Part shown: positions 33,160 to 41,694 of the stretch, in pieces
Position numbering within the stretch: position 1 is the first letter of the stretch
How the letters are laid out: every line of letters starts with the position of its first letter
DNA from: Alphaproteobacteria bacterium
Lineage (GTDB): Bacteria; Myxococcota_A; UBA796; CAJQPC01
Direction: 5' to 3'
NCBI GenBank assembly: GCA_020632795.1
Contig: JACKEV010000007.1
Location: 62,001 to 126,000 of the forward strand
Length of the DNA stretch: 64,000 nt
The notes under the pieces: generated by a model
What the model was told of the DNA's origin: nothing
Seen by the model: the letters and a program-made list of their open reading frames with translations, nothing else
Database searches by the model: none
Position numbers and translations under genes: made by a program

Positions 33160-35796
33160 ATGACCCGCCCCACCCGCGCGCTCGTCGCGCTGTGTCTGCT
33201 GCCCCTCTCCGCGACCGCCGACGCAGCGACCATCTCCCTGGTCGGAAGCAGCACCAGCGCCAACAACTGCATCCCCTTCGGGGCCAACTACCACGGCAGC
33301 TCGTCGATCCAGTACTACATGGGCTTCATCTACCAGAATGTGCCCGCGTTTGAGTTGCGCCCCGGCGACACGATCTCCTTCGACCTCTACGCCGCGAACG
33401 ACAACACCATCGTCCACGACATCGCGATGGCGGCGACCACCTCCAACGGCTCGACCCAGGAGGACAGCAGCGGCTTCACCACGGTGGTCCACGCGGGCAC
33501 CCCCGCGGACCCCGACGGCGACAGCACCCAGGGCAACTTCGAGTTGGAGTTCACCGCCGACACGGCCTTCTCCTTCGCGGGCGGCGGGCTCATCATCCGC
33601 TTCCAGGCCCAGGGCAGCTTCGTCAACGACACGAGCTGCACCCAGGTGCTGGTGTGGAGCAGCGCAGGCGACGCCTCAGGCTACTTCGTCGGCCGGTTCT
33701 GGGACGACGTGGACGGCGGCTACCCCTGGGACCGCGAGGGCACGACCAGCATCGGTCACGTCATCATCGACTACACCGACCAGTACTGCGCGGACGCCGA
33801 CGGGGACGGCTACGGGGACCCGAGCACCTGCGTGACGGGCAGCCAGCCCTCGGGCTACGTGCCGAACGACGACGACTGCGACGACAGCGACTCGGACACG
33901 TTCCCGGGTGCCGCCCCCAACGACTCGTCGACGGACTGCATGACGGACGCGGACGGGGATGACTACGGCGACGACAGCCCGGCGAGCGGGGTGACCTCGG
34001 GCACGGACTGCGACGACAGCGTGGCGTCCATCAACCCGGCGGCGACCGAGGTGTGCGACAGCGTGGACAACGACTGCGACGCGCTGGTGGACGACGACGA
34101 CCCGAGCCTGGACACCTCGACCCAGTCGACGTTCTACTTCGACGGCGACGGGGACGGCTACGGCGACGCGGCCTCGACCACCCTCGCGTGCTCCCAGCCC
34201 ATCAGCTACGTCTCCGACAGCACCGACTGCGACGACACCGACCCCATCGTCAACCCCGCGGCGACCGAGTACTGCAACGGCTACGACGACGACTGCGACG
34301 GCAACACGGACGAGGACAGCGCGGCGGACGCGAGCACCTGGTACGCCGATGACGACGGGGACAGCTACGGTGACGCGAGCGACAGCGACGTCGACTGCGA
34401 CCAGCCGAGCGGGTACGTCGCCGACAACACGGACTGTGATGACACGAACGCCAGCGTGAACCCCGCGGCGGACGAGTACTGCTCCACGGCGTACGATGAC
34501 GACTGCGACGGCGTCGTCAACGAGGACGACGCGGTCGACACCTCCACGTTCTACGCGGACGCGGACGGGGACAGCTACGGGGACGCCTCGGTGACCGACG
34601 CGGCCTGCACGGCGGGCACGGGCTACGTCTCGGACAGCACGGACTGTGATGACACGAGCGCGAGCGTGTACCCGGGCGCGACCGAGTACTGCAACGGCGT
34701 CGATGACGACTGCGACAGCGACACCGACGAGGACGACGCGGTCGACGTCGCCACCTGGTACGCGGACGCGGACGGGGACAGCTACGGGGACGCCTCGGTC
34801 ACCGACATCGACTGCGACCAGCCCAGCGGCTACGTCGCGAGCAGCACGGACTGTGACGACGCCAGCGCGAGCGTGTACCCGGGCGCGGACGAGTACTGCA
34901 ACGGGGTGGACGACGACTGCGACAGCGACACCGACGAGGACGACGCGGTCGACGCCTCCACCTGGTACTACGACGGGGACGCCGATGGCTACGGGGACGC
35001 CAGCGTCAGCGACGTCGACTGCGACCAGCCCACCGACTACGTCTCGGACAGCACCGACTGCGACGACGCCGACGCCGACAGCTACCCGCTGGCCCCCGAG
35101 ACGCCCTACGACGGCGTCGACCAGGACTGTGACGGCTTCGATCTGTGCGACGTGGACGAGGACGGCTTCGACCACCCCGACTGCGAGGGCGACGACTGCG
35201 ACGACGAGAACGACACGGTCTACCCGGGCGCGCCGGAGATCCCCGACGGCCTGGACAACGACTGCAACGGCATCGCCGAGGACGACGACACCGACGGCGA
35301 CGGGCTGCCCGACGAGTACGAGAACGACATCGGGACCGACCCGAACAACCCGGACAGCGACGGCGATGGCCTGCTGGACGGCCAGGAGGCCACGCCCGGT
35401 CAGGATGCCCCGGACACCGACGGGGACGGCCTCATCGACCCGCTGGACGATGACGACGACGACGACGGCATCCTGACCGAGGTCGAGGCCGCCGATGGCA
35501 TCCCCGTCGACACCGACGGGGACGGCACCCCCGACCACCTCGATGAGGACAGCGACGGCGACGGGGCCCTGGACATCGACGAGGGCGTCGAGGACATCGA
35601 CTGCGACGGCATCGTCAACTACGTCGACGCCGACGACGACGACGGCGCCTGCGACAGCGGCGTGGTCGTCGATGACACCGGCGGCGGTGGTGAGGACAAG
35701 GGCTGCAACTGCGCGTCCTCGTCGGCGCCTGCTGGCAGCGCTGGCCTGCTGCTCGGCCTGCTCGCCCTCGTCGGCCTGCGCCGCCGCCGCGACTGA
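33160..35796 (+). CDS. Secreted DCDD-repeat surface protein with MYXO-CTERM-like tail
   Basis: GGAGA lies 5 nt before the ATG. The 878-residue product has a signal peptide (about 24 residues, cleavage at A-D-A), then a beta-rich N-domain (about 25-210), then at least eight MopE-type Asp/Cys repeats (D-A-D-G-D-x-Y-G-D, D-C-D-D, D-D-C-D-x-D-x-D-E-D). Next comes a thrombospondin type 3-like Asp-rich section (D-x-D-G-D-G). The end is C-N-C-A, a Ser/Ala/Gly spacer, one hydrophobic helix and R-R-R-R-D. This tripartite tail is the MYXO-CTERM layout, thought to be cut and surface-anchored. The many Ca-type loops predict a Ca-stiffened stalk. The N-domain is not recognised. Confidence 0.85.
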   Translation: MTRPTRALVALCLLPLSATADAATISLVGSSTSANNCIPFGANYHGSSSIQYYMGFIYQNVPAFELRPGDTISFDLYAANDNTIVHDIAMAATTSNGSTQEDSSGFTTVVHAGTPADPDGDSTQGNFELEFTADTAFSFAGGGLIIRFQAQGSFVNDTSCTQVLVWSSAGDASGYFVGRFWDDVDGGYPWDREGTTSIGHVIIDYTDQYCADADGDGYGDPSTCVTGSQPSGYVPNDDDCDDSDSDTFPGAAPNDSSTDCMTDADGDDYGDDSPASGVTSGTDCDDSVASINPAATEVCDSVDNDCDALVDDDDPSLDTSTQSTFYFDGDGDGYGDAASTTLACSQPISYVSDSTDCDDTDPIVNPAATEYCNGYDDDCDGNTDEDSAADASTWYADDDGDSYGDASDSDVDCDQPSGYVADNTDCDDTNASVNPAADEYCSTAYDDDCDGVVNEDDAVDTSTFYADADGDSYGDASVTDAACTAGTGYVSDSTDCDDTSASVYPGATEYCNGVDDDCDSDTDEDDAVDVATWYADADGDSYGDASVTDIDCDQPSGYVASSTDCDDASASVYPGADEYCNGVDDDCDSDTDEDDAVDASTWYYDGDADGYGDASVSDVDCDQPTDYVSDSTDCDDADADSYPLAPETPYDGVDQDCDGFDLCDVDEDGFDHPDCEGDDCDDENDTVYPGAPEIPDGLDNDCNGIAEDDDTDGDGLPDEYENDIGTDPNNPDSDGDGLLDGQEATPGQDAPDTDGDGLIDPLDDDDDDDGILTEVEAADGIPVDTDGDGTPDHLDEDSDGDGALDIDEGVEDIDCDGIVNYVDADDDDGACDSGVVVDDTGGGGEDKGCNCASSSAPAGSAGLLLGLLALVGLRRRRD
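34522..35100 (+). repeat. Tandem 207-bp coding repeats
   Basis: The boundary sequence GAGGACGACGCGGTCGAC recurs at 34522, 34729 and 34936, exactly 207 bp apart, and neighbouring units are nearly identical over long stretches. Each unit encodes a 69-residue DCDD module. The high DNA identity indicates recent duplication by unequal recombination, so copy number may differ between strains. Confidence 0.8.
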
Positions 35797-35856
35797 GCGC
35801 GACGGAGCCCTGCGGCTGCGCGTCACCTCACGGCGACGGCAGCCCAGGGCGCGCCC

Positions 35857-37461
35857 TCAGCGCCGCATCGCGCCCGCGAACCGGAACAGCCCCGGGCCCC
35901 AGCCGCCCAGGATGTACGTCCGGTCGTAGAACTCGGGCACGATGGTGTCCTGGTAGCCGGCCACCTGGACGAGGAACACGTCCACGTCCGGGTTCACCTG
36001 CTCCCGGTAGCGCTGGATGAGCTTGGGCACGTCGATGTGGCGCCCCGAGCCGCCCCAGATGAAGTCCCGGTAGGACGACGGGGCCAGCCCGAACAGCCCG
36101 CCGTGGCCGGCCTGCATGTCCGAGAAGACGAACACCGTGTCCCAATGCTGGCGCTCGCGGATCGCCTTCTCCCAGAACAGCCAGATGCCGTTCTCGGTGC
36201 CCATGCCGATGTCCCGGGCGATGTGCTCGGCCTGCTGGAGCTGACGGAACACCGAGTCCATGCGCGAGACGGCGAAGGTCGACAGCTGGTCGCCGAACAC
36301 GCCGACCCTGCCGTGCTCTGCCCGCTGGGCGGCCAGGATCGCGGTGAGGTTGGCGATGGTGGAGATCTTCATCGTGCCCATGGCCGAGGTGGCCGTGCCC
36401 TGGGCGCTGCCGCTGTTGTCGCACAGGGACATCACCCGGCCGCCGAACCAGGGCAGGTTGCCCACCGACGCGGCCAGGCAGCGCTCCAGCGTGGCCAGGA
36501 CCCGCTGCCGCTCGCCCGCGTCGCCCAGGCTGCGCGCGGTGTGCACCGCGCTCCAGGCGCTGTAGTAGCGGAACGGGAGCTGGCGCCCCTTCGCCACGCC
36601 GCCCTCGAGCTGGTCGAGGTAGGCGTCGGTCGGCACGCCGGCCTTGAGCAGGTTGCGCAGGTTGCGCAGCAGCGCCATGTGGCCCATGCGGGGCAGCGCC
36701 TCGGTCCACGCCGCCCGGGACGAACCCTGCGCGGAGACCAGGGACTCCCAGGTGCGGCCGTCGAGGGTCAGCTCACCCCGGACGAGCCTGTCGACGGTCC
36801 CGCCGCGCGGGTGCACGAGGTTGACCACGTCCACGGTCTTCACCTGGCGCGCCGTCAGGCGGTACTTGGCGAGCTGGTAGTCGTCGAAGCGCTCCAGCGC
36901 GTCGCGCCAGGCTCGCTTGAGGGCGTTGGGCACCGGGCGGCCGAAGGTGGCCAGGTGGTAGGCCAGGCCCACCGCCGGCTCGTCCGCGCGCTGGATGACG
37001 CCGCCCGCGAAGCGCCGGATCAGGCCCGTGCCGCGGACGGAGGGGTGACGCGCCGCCCGGACCAGGATGACCTGGGGCGTGGTGCGGACGTGCTCCTCCG
37101 AGCGCAGGCGGACGGCCTCGGCCAGGGTGGCCTCGGGGTCGGCGTCCAGGGCCTTGTCGATCGCGCGCTCCATGAGCGCCGCCGGGCTCAGGCCCCGCCA
37201 GTCGGCCGGGTCGAGGGCGGTGAGGGTGCTGCGCAGGTGCGCCCGCTGCGGCCCGGTGAGCTGCGCGCGGTGCACGTGGCGGACCGGCCGGTTGTCCTTC
37301 GCGTCGACGTGGTAGTACATCGGCTCGCCGAAGAAGCAGCTCGACGCGGCCATGCGGAGCTGGGCGAGCGGGTCGTTGAGGGTGAACGACGGGCCGCCCA
37401 TCCAGTTGAGGTGCGGCTCCGCCTGGGGGGTCTTGCGACGGGTCCGGTTGAGGAAGCCCAT
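35857..37461 (-). CDS. rsr: TROVE-domain protein (Ro60/Rsr orthologue)
   Basis: This 534-residue protein has the TROVE layout: an N-terminal alpha-helical HEAT-like ring (about 30-330, with D-P-L-A-Q-L-R, A-L-L-R-N-L-R-N-L-L) closing on a von Willebrand factor A domain. The vWA MIDAS motif D-N-S-G-S begins at Asp348. Bacterial Ro proteins bind small structured Y RNAs on the outside of the ring and help exoribonucleases such as PNPase or take part in RNA quality control under stress. GGAGG lies 6 nt before the ATG. Immediately upstream on the same strand is a tRNA-like RNA gene, the usual place for a Y RNA. No RtcB/RtcA genes are visible nearby. Confidence 0.9.
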   Translation of the reverse strand: MGFLNRTRRKTPQAEPHLNWMGGPSFTLNDPLAQLRMAASSCFFGEPMYYHVDAKDNRPVRHVHRAQLTGPQRAHLRSTLTALDPADWRGLSPAALMERAIDKALDADPEATLAEAVRLRSEEHVRTTPQVILVRAARHPSVRGTGLIRRFAGGVIQRADEPAVGLAYHLATFGRPVPNALKRAWRDALERFDDYQLAKYRLTARQVKTVDVVNLVHPRGGTVDRLVRGELTLDGRTWESLVSAQGSSRAAWTEALPRMGHMALLRNLRNLLKAGVPTDAYLDQLEGGVAKGRQLPFRYYSAWSAVHTARSLGDAGERQRVLATLERCLAASVGNLPWFGGRVMSLCDNSGSAQGTATSAMGTMKISTIANLTAILAAQRAEHGRVGVFGDQLSTFAVSRMDSVFRQLQQAEHIARDIGMGTENGIWLFWEKAIRERQHWDTVFVFSDMQAGHGGLFGLAPSSYRDFIWGGSGRHIDVPKLIQRYREQVNPDVDVFLVQVAGYQDTIVPEFYDRTYILGGWGPGLFRFAGAMRR

Positions 37462-37493
37462 GAGTCACCTCCGCGAGCGCGGGGAAGATAGAG

Positions 37494-37636
37494 AGCCGGA
37501 GGCGGGACTCGAACCCGCAACCACGCGATTGGAAGTCGAAGTAACCCCACCTCTCACTGCCGGATCCGCTGCCGCGAACCCGGAGAACGCATCGATGGGG
37601 TGACGTTACGTGCTCTGCCGATTGAGCTACTCCGGC
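37494..37636 (-). ncRNA. tRNA-Gly(UCC)-shaped RNA with 70-nt insert; candidate Y RNA (YrlA-like)
   Basis: Read leftward from 37636. Acceptor GCCGGAG pairs with CTCCGGC, discriminator U (37494), no encoded CCA. D-arm is GCTC-AATCGGCA-GAGC, with G18G19. T-arm is GCGGG-TTCGAGT-CCCGC, variable loop TGGTT. The anticodon loop is CTTCCAA (anticodon UCC, 37531-37533). The 3' anticodon strand is TCGCG, but the 5' strand is split: CG (37610-37609), then 70 nt, then CGA (37538-37536). Without the insert the RNA is exactly 73 nt and the anticodon stem CGCGA/TCGCG is perfect. Y RNAs with tRNA-like modules are known to be encoded beside bacterial Ro60, so that is the favoured reading. An intron-bearing tRNA-Gly is the alternative. 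Confidence 0.75.
37539..37608 (-). other. 70-nt structured insert in the tRNA-like gene
   Basis: The insert separates tRNA positions 28 and 29. Its ends pair (with the flanking G, GTAAC with GTTAC), followed inward by CACC/GGTG, TCTC/GAGA and CCGG/CCGG, making a long irregular hairpin that would stack on CACG/CGTG of the tRNA body. It is too short for a group I or II intron. It could be the Ro-binding stem of a Y RNA or an intron of another type. Confidence 0.6.
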
Positions 37637-37672
37637 TGACGCTCTCTCATGAAGCAAGGGGCGTGCCAGCCC

Positions 37673-37744
37673 GGAGCGGCCGCTCCAGCGCGCTCTGGGA
37701 CCGAGTCTGTATCCAATCAGATAGGATTGCTATACGGACCTATC
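37673..37744. promoter_or_regulatory. Palindrome-rich, partly AT-rich divergent promoter region
   Basis: Between the RNA gene and the divergent DUF58 gene are a 14-bp perfect palindrome GGAGCGGCCGCTCC (37673-37686), CCAG-CGCGCT-CTGG just after it, and GATAGG (37720-37725) with its complement CCTATC (37739-37744) around a short AT-rich patch containing TATAC. This is the likely site of promoters for both directions; exact -35/-10 elements are not clear. Confidence 0.4.
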
Positions 37745-37829
37745 CGGCCGGACAAACCACCCCCTTTCCCCCACCCCTGAGACGTCCACGGGCGCGTGCG
37801 CATTCAAGCGAGGAGACTACAATCCCCGG

Positions 37830-39104
37830 GTGGAACGACTCCGCACCCTCCTCCGCCGCGCTCGCGACCTGTTCCCGTTGACCTGGGGCGGGATGGTGCT
37901 GCTGGGGGCAGCGGGCTGGGGGTTCTCTGTCGGGGTGGCGCGGCAGGACCTGATGCTGCTCATCCTCGGAGGGTTGGGGCTCCTGCTGGGGGTCGCCGCG
38001 ACCCTGTCGGCGCTGACCGCGGCGGCCTGGGTGGCCTGGCGGCTGCACCGCCGCCCGGCGGGCGCGGCGGTCGTCTTCGAGTGCGGGGCCGTGGGCCGGA
38101 CCGACTTCGTGGCGGGCGCCCCCTGGCTCGTCCCCTTCGTGGCGCTGACCTGGGGCTGGGAGCGACCCCTGGCGCAGGTCCGCCTCACGCCAGGCCGCGG
38201 CGGGCTGGCCGAAGCGGTGACCCCGGCGCGGCGCGGTGAGCACGAGGCGGTGGTGCGCCGGGTGGAGGTGGAGGACTGCTTCGGCCTCGTCCGGGTCGCG
38301 TTCCCGTCCACCGAGCGACGGCCGGTGCGGATCAACCCGGCGGTGGGGGCGCTGCGCAACATCCACGTCGTGCGTGGGCTCTCCGGCGGCGACCTGCTGA
38401 CCCACCCCGAGGGGGACCCCGCCGGCGACCGGGTGGACATGCGGCGCTACGCCGACGGCGACCCCATCCGCTTCGTGCTGTGGAAGGTGTTCGCCCGCTC
38501 CCGCAAGCTGGTGGTCCGGGCCCCGGAGCTGGCGCTGACCCCGGCGCGCCAGGCGATCGCCTACCTGGTGGCGGGGCCGGGGGACGGCCCGGCGGCGGGC
38601 GCCGCGCGGCTGGTCGTCGAGGAGGGGGCGCTGGGCGAGGACTGGTGCCTGGGCGCGGACGGCTGCGTGGAGCAGGCCAGCGACCGGCACGCCGCGATGG
38701 GCGTGATCCTGCGCTCGGCCGACGCCGGCCAGGGGGACCAGGGGGCGGGGCTGGCCGCGTTCCTGAAGTCCCAGGGGCAGGGTCGGCTGCACCGGGTCGT
38801 GGTGTTCGTGCCGCCCCGGCCGGGGCCGTGGCTGGACCGGGTCGTCCAGGCGGTGCAGGAGCGCCCCGGGCTGCGGCCCGAGTTCGTGATCGGCGCCGAC
38901 GGGCTGCGTCGCCCGGAGGGGCGGTGGGCGCGGGCCTGGCGCCGGCCGGAGCCCGAGGACCGCTCGGCTGCCCAGGCCGACCGCGCCGAGCTGGCCGAGG
39001 TGATGCGCCGGCTGGGCGCCACCGGCGGGGAGGTGTCCCTGGCGGATCGGCGGACCGGGCAGGTCTTCCCGGCCTCCACCCTCGATCTTCGCAAGGTGGG
39101 CTGA
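37830..39104 (+). CDS. DUF58 membrane protein
   Basis: 424 residues from a GTG start (M-E-R-L-R). Two hydrophobic helices at about 17-35 and 40-68 anchor it. The cytosolic or periplasmic part contains the DUF58 signature Y-A-D-G-D-P-I-R-F-V-L-W-K-V-F-A-R (about 210-226). DUF58 proteins are encoded with MoxR ATPases and transglutaminase-like membrane proteins, in sets thought to act in envelope biogenesis or chaperoning of metal-loaded vWA proteins. The next gene starts 3 bp after its stop, so the two are co-translated. An AGGAG is 14 nt upstream, too far to be a good ribosome site. Confidence 0.8.
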   Translation: MERLRTLLRRARDLFPLTWGGMVLLGAAGWGFSVGVARQDLMLLILGGLGLLLGVAATLSALTAAAWVAWRLHRRPAGAAVVFECGAVGRTDFVAGAPWLVPFVALTWGWERPLAQVRLTPGRGGLAEAVTPARRGEHEAVVRRVEVEDCFGLVRVAFPSTERRPVRINPAVGALRNIHVVRGLSGGDLLTHPEGDPAGDRVDMRRYADGDPIRFVLWKVFARSRKLVVRAPELALTPARQAIAYLVAGPGDGPAAGAARLVVEEGALGEDWCLGADGCVEQASDRHAAMGVILRSADAGQGDQGAGLAAFLKSQGQGRLHRVVVFVPPRPGPWLDRVVQAVQERPGLRPEFVIGADGLRRPEGRWARAWRRPEPEDRSAAQADRAELAEVMRRLGATGGEVSLADRRTGQVFPASTLDLRKVG

Positions 39105-39107
39105 GGG

Positions 39108-41597
39108 ATGGGCTGGCTCGACCGCGCGCTCAAGGCCCTGCGTCACCCGCTGCGGATGGTGCTGCTCTGGATCGCCGTGGGGGTGGTGCTGGGGCCCTTC
39201 GCGCCGACCTGGGCCCTGGTCGTGGCGGGGCTGAGCGCAGTGGCGGGGGTGATCGCCGGGGAGCTGCTGGGGCGCAGTCGGCTGCGCACCCTCTGGGTGG
39301 CGATGCTGCCGGCGCTGGGTGCGGCGGTGGTGGTGCTGGGCGGGCGCCTGCTGCGCGGCTCGCCGGGCGCGTCGGCGATGCTGGACCCCGTGCTGGTGCT
39401 CCAGTCGGACAGCCTGCTGCGCTACGGGGGGCTGCCGATGGCGATCATCGCCGGGCTGCGCGGCCTGGCGATCCGCCACCGGACCTGGCTCTCCATCGAG
39501 CTGATCGCGCTGGGCGCGGTCGGGGTGGGCGCGCTGGCTGCCCACCGGGACGGGGCGATCGCCCGGCCGCTGTGGCTCTCGGACCAGGCGTGGTCGCTGG
39601 GGGTCTCGCCGACCGTGGCCCTGGTCGTACTGGGGGGCGCCGCCGCGCTGGCCCTCGCCGGGCTGCTGCTGCTGGAGACCCGGCACCGGGTGCCGCTGCT
39701 GTCCCCCTGGCTGGTGCCGGCGGCGGTGCTGCTCCTGGTGTGGATCGCCGCGCGGCTGACCTGGGTGGAGCCCCCCGAGGCCCAGGGGCTGGCGCAGATC
39801 GGCGAGGACCTGGGGCAGGGACAGGAGGCGCCGCCGCAGGGGGGGAAGCCCGAGGCGGGGGACGGCGGGGGCGGCGGCCAGGCCCAGGCGGGGGACGCCG
39901 ACGGGGGCGGTCAGCCGCAGCAGGGCGACGGGGGCGGGCAAGCGCAGCAGGGTGGGGGTGGAGAGCCGCAGCAGGGCGATGGCAGTGGGCAGGCGCAGCA
40001 GGGCGGCGGAGGCCAGTCGGGGCAGGGCGACGGGGGCGGCGGTCAGGCGGAGCAGGGTGACGGCGGCGGTGGCCAACCCCAGCAGGGTGACGGCGGCGGC
40101 GGGCAGGCGCAGCAGGGCGACGGTGACGGCGGTCCGGCGCAGCAGAGCGACGACCAGAGCCAGAGCGGCCAGCCCCGGGGGGGAGAGGGCGAGGGCGGCG
40201 GCGAGGACGCGCCCGATCCCAAGCCCGTCGCCGTGGTCCTGCTGGAGAAGGACTACGAGCCCCCCAGCGAGCTCTGGTACTTCCGGCAGTCGGTGCTCAG
40301 CCAGAACAACGGCCGCCGGCTGGTCCCCGCGACGCGCGACGACATGGACCAGGACGTGCTCACCCACTTCCCCACCGCGCGGGAGGCCCCCCGGTGGACC
40401 CCGCCCGAGGAGGGCCGCGCCCACGTCCGGGCCACCGTGTCCCTGCTGGTGGAGCACACCGACCCGTTCGCCCTGGAGTCGCCCACCCTCTTCGAGCCCT
40501 GGCCGAACCCCAACCCGGCGCGCTTCGTGCGGTCCTGGGCCTTCGAGTCCCTCTCCCAGACCCGCGACTACGCCGAGCTGTTCGACCTCTCAGCAGGGGA
40601 CCCGTCCTGGAGCCCGGAGGCGCGGGCCCGTTACACCGAGCCCCCCCAGGATCCCCGCTACGCCGCCCTCGCGGAGGAGGCGCTCGCGCGGCTGCGCGAC
40701 GAGGCCCGGGGCTCGCCGTTCGCCCAGGCCCTGGCCATGAAGCTCTGGCTCGACGAGCACATGACCTACTCCACGAAGGCCCGGCACGCCGAGGCCGAGG
40801 ACCCCACCGCCGACTTCCTGTTCGGGGACCTCACCGGCTACTGCGTGCACGCCGCCCACGCGATGGTCTGGATGATGCGCACGCAGGGCCTGCCCTCCCG
40901 GGTGGCGACCGGCTACGCCGTGGACGCCGCGGACCGGCGGGGCTCGGCCATCATCATCCGGGACCACCAGGCCCACGCCTGGGCCGAGCTGTACCTGGAG
41001 GGCTTCGGCTGGCTGCCGGTGGACGTCTCCCCGGCGAACAACCTCGACCCCCCCAGCCAGCCCCTGGACGAGCAGATGGCCGACGCCCTGGCCGACATGG
41101 CGCGGGGCGAGGGTCCCGAGGAGACGCCGCGGGACAACGGGCTGGGCCAGCGGCCGCCCCCCGACCTCTCCTGGGTGCTGCCGTCCCTGGTCGCGCTGCT
41201 CAAGGGGCTCTTGTGGGCGCTGGGGCTGGGGCTGCTGCCCGGACACTACGCGGTGAAGCTGTGGCGGCGGCTCGTCCCCCGCTTCGCCGGCCCCCGCGCG
41301 CTGCCCCGGGTGAGCTACCGCGCCGCGCTGGACGCCCTCTCCGAGCTGGGCTTCGTGCGCGACGAGGGCGAGACCCGGGAGCGCTTCGCCCGGCGCCTCG
41401 CCGAGACCAGCCCCAGCTTCGCCCGGCTCACCGAGCTGCACCTGCAGGGTGCCCTGGGCGACCCGGAGAAGCCCCCGGCCCCCGACCTGCTGCGCGGCGC
41501 GCTCTCCGCGGTGCAGGGCGAGCTGTCCCAGGCCGCGCCCGGGTGGCGGCGGGCCCTGGGCTGGCTCAACCCCTTCTCGTTCTACCAGGCACGTTAA
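39108..41597 (+). CDS. Membrane transglutaminase-like protein (TgpA-type) with Gly/Gln repeat
   Basis: 829 residues. About six hydrophobic helices occupy residues 10-225. A Gly/Gln/Asp-rich tract lies at about 237-369. The transglutaminase-like core has the catalytic triad Cys579 (G-Y-C-V-H-A), His623 (A-H-A-W-A-E) and Asp639 (P-V-D-V-S-P). A further hydrophobic helix near 690-710 and a cytosolic tail follow. This is the TgpA layout, with the Cys-His-Asp domain in the periplasm, possibly crosslinking or cleaving envelope proteins or peptidoglycan-linked amides. It pairs with the DUF58 gene upstream and the MoxR gene beyond the inserted lower-GC pair. Confidence 0.8.
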   Translation: MGWLDRALKALRHPLRMVLLWIAVGVVLGPFAPTWALVVAGLSAVAGVIAGELLGRSRLRTLWVAMLPALGAAVVVLGGRLLRGSPGASAMLDPVLVLQSDSLLRYGGLPMAIIAGLRGLAIRHRTWLSIELIALGAVGVGALAAHRDGAIARPLWLSDQAWSLGVSPTVALVVLGGAAALALAGLLLLETRHRVPLLSPWLVPAAVLLLVWIAARLTWVEPPEAQGLAQIGEDLGQGQEAPPQGGKPEAGDGGGGGQAQAGDADGGGQPQQGDGGGQAQQGGGGEPQQGDGSGQAQQGGGGQSGQGDGGGGQAEQGDGGGGQPQQGDGGGGQAQQGDGDGGPAQQSDDQSQSGQPRGGEGEGGGEDAPDPKPVAVVLLEKDYEPPSELWYFRQSVLSQNNGRRLVPATRDDMDQDVLTHFPTAREAPRWTPPEEGRAHVRATVSLLVEHTDPFALESPTLFEPWPNPNPARFVRSWAFESLSQTRDYAELFDLSAGDPSWSPEARARYTEPPQDPRYAALAEEALARLRDEARGSPFAQALAMKLWLDEHMTYSTKARHAEAEDPTADFLFGDLTGYCVHAAHAMVWMMRTQGLPSRVATGYAVDAADRRGSAIIIRDHQAHAWAELYLEGFGWLPVDVSPANNLDPPSQPLDEQMADALADMARGEGPEETPRDNGLGQRPPPDLSWVLPSLVALLKGLLWALGLGLLPGHYAVKLWRRLVPRFAGPRALPRVSYRAALDALSELGFVRDEGETRERFARRLAETSPSFARLTELHLQGALGDPEKPPAPDLLRGALSAVQGELSQAAPGWRRALGWLNPFSFYQAR
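39815..40214 (+). repeat. Gly/Gln-rich low-complexity coding repeat
   Basis: Imperfect tandem units of about 30-36 bp encode variants of G-Q-A-Q-Q-G-D-G-G-G. The tract is in frame, between the membrane helices and the transglutaminase core, and probably acts as a flexible periplasmic spacer. The tandem DNA makes its length prone to change. Confidence 0.75.
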
Positions 41598-41694
41598 GGT
41601 CCGTGATCACGCTATAGTTTCTGTCGGGGTATGGCTTTCACGGCATCGGTGGTCCGTGCCAATAATGCCAAGCAGGCGGACGTTGGAGACGCGA

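Noticed and set aside
37539..37608. Group I intron in the tRNA
   Set aside because: 70 nt is far too short for a group I core, and the site is in the anticodon stem rather than the loop positions where known bacterial tRNA group I introns sit.
37494..37636. Decayed tRNA pseudogene
   Set aside because: All tRNA stems and tertiary positions are intact once the insert is removed; decay would not preserve a perfect split anticodon stem.
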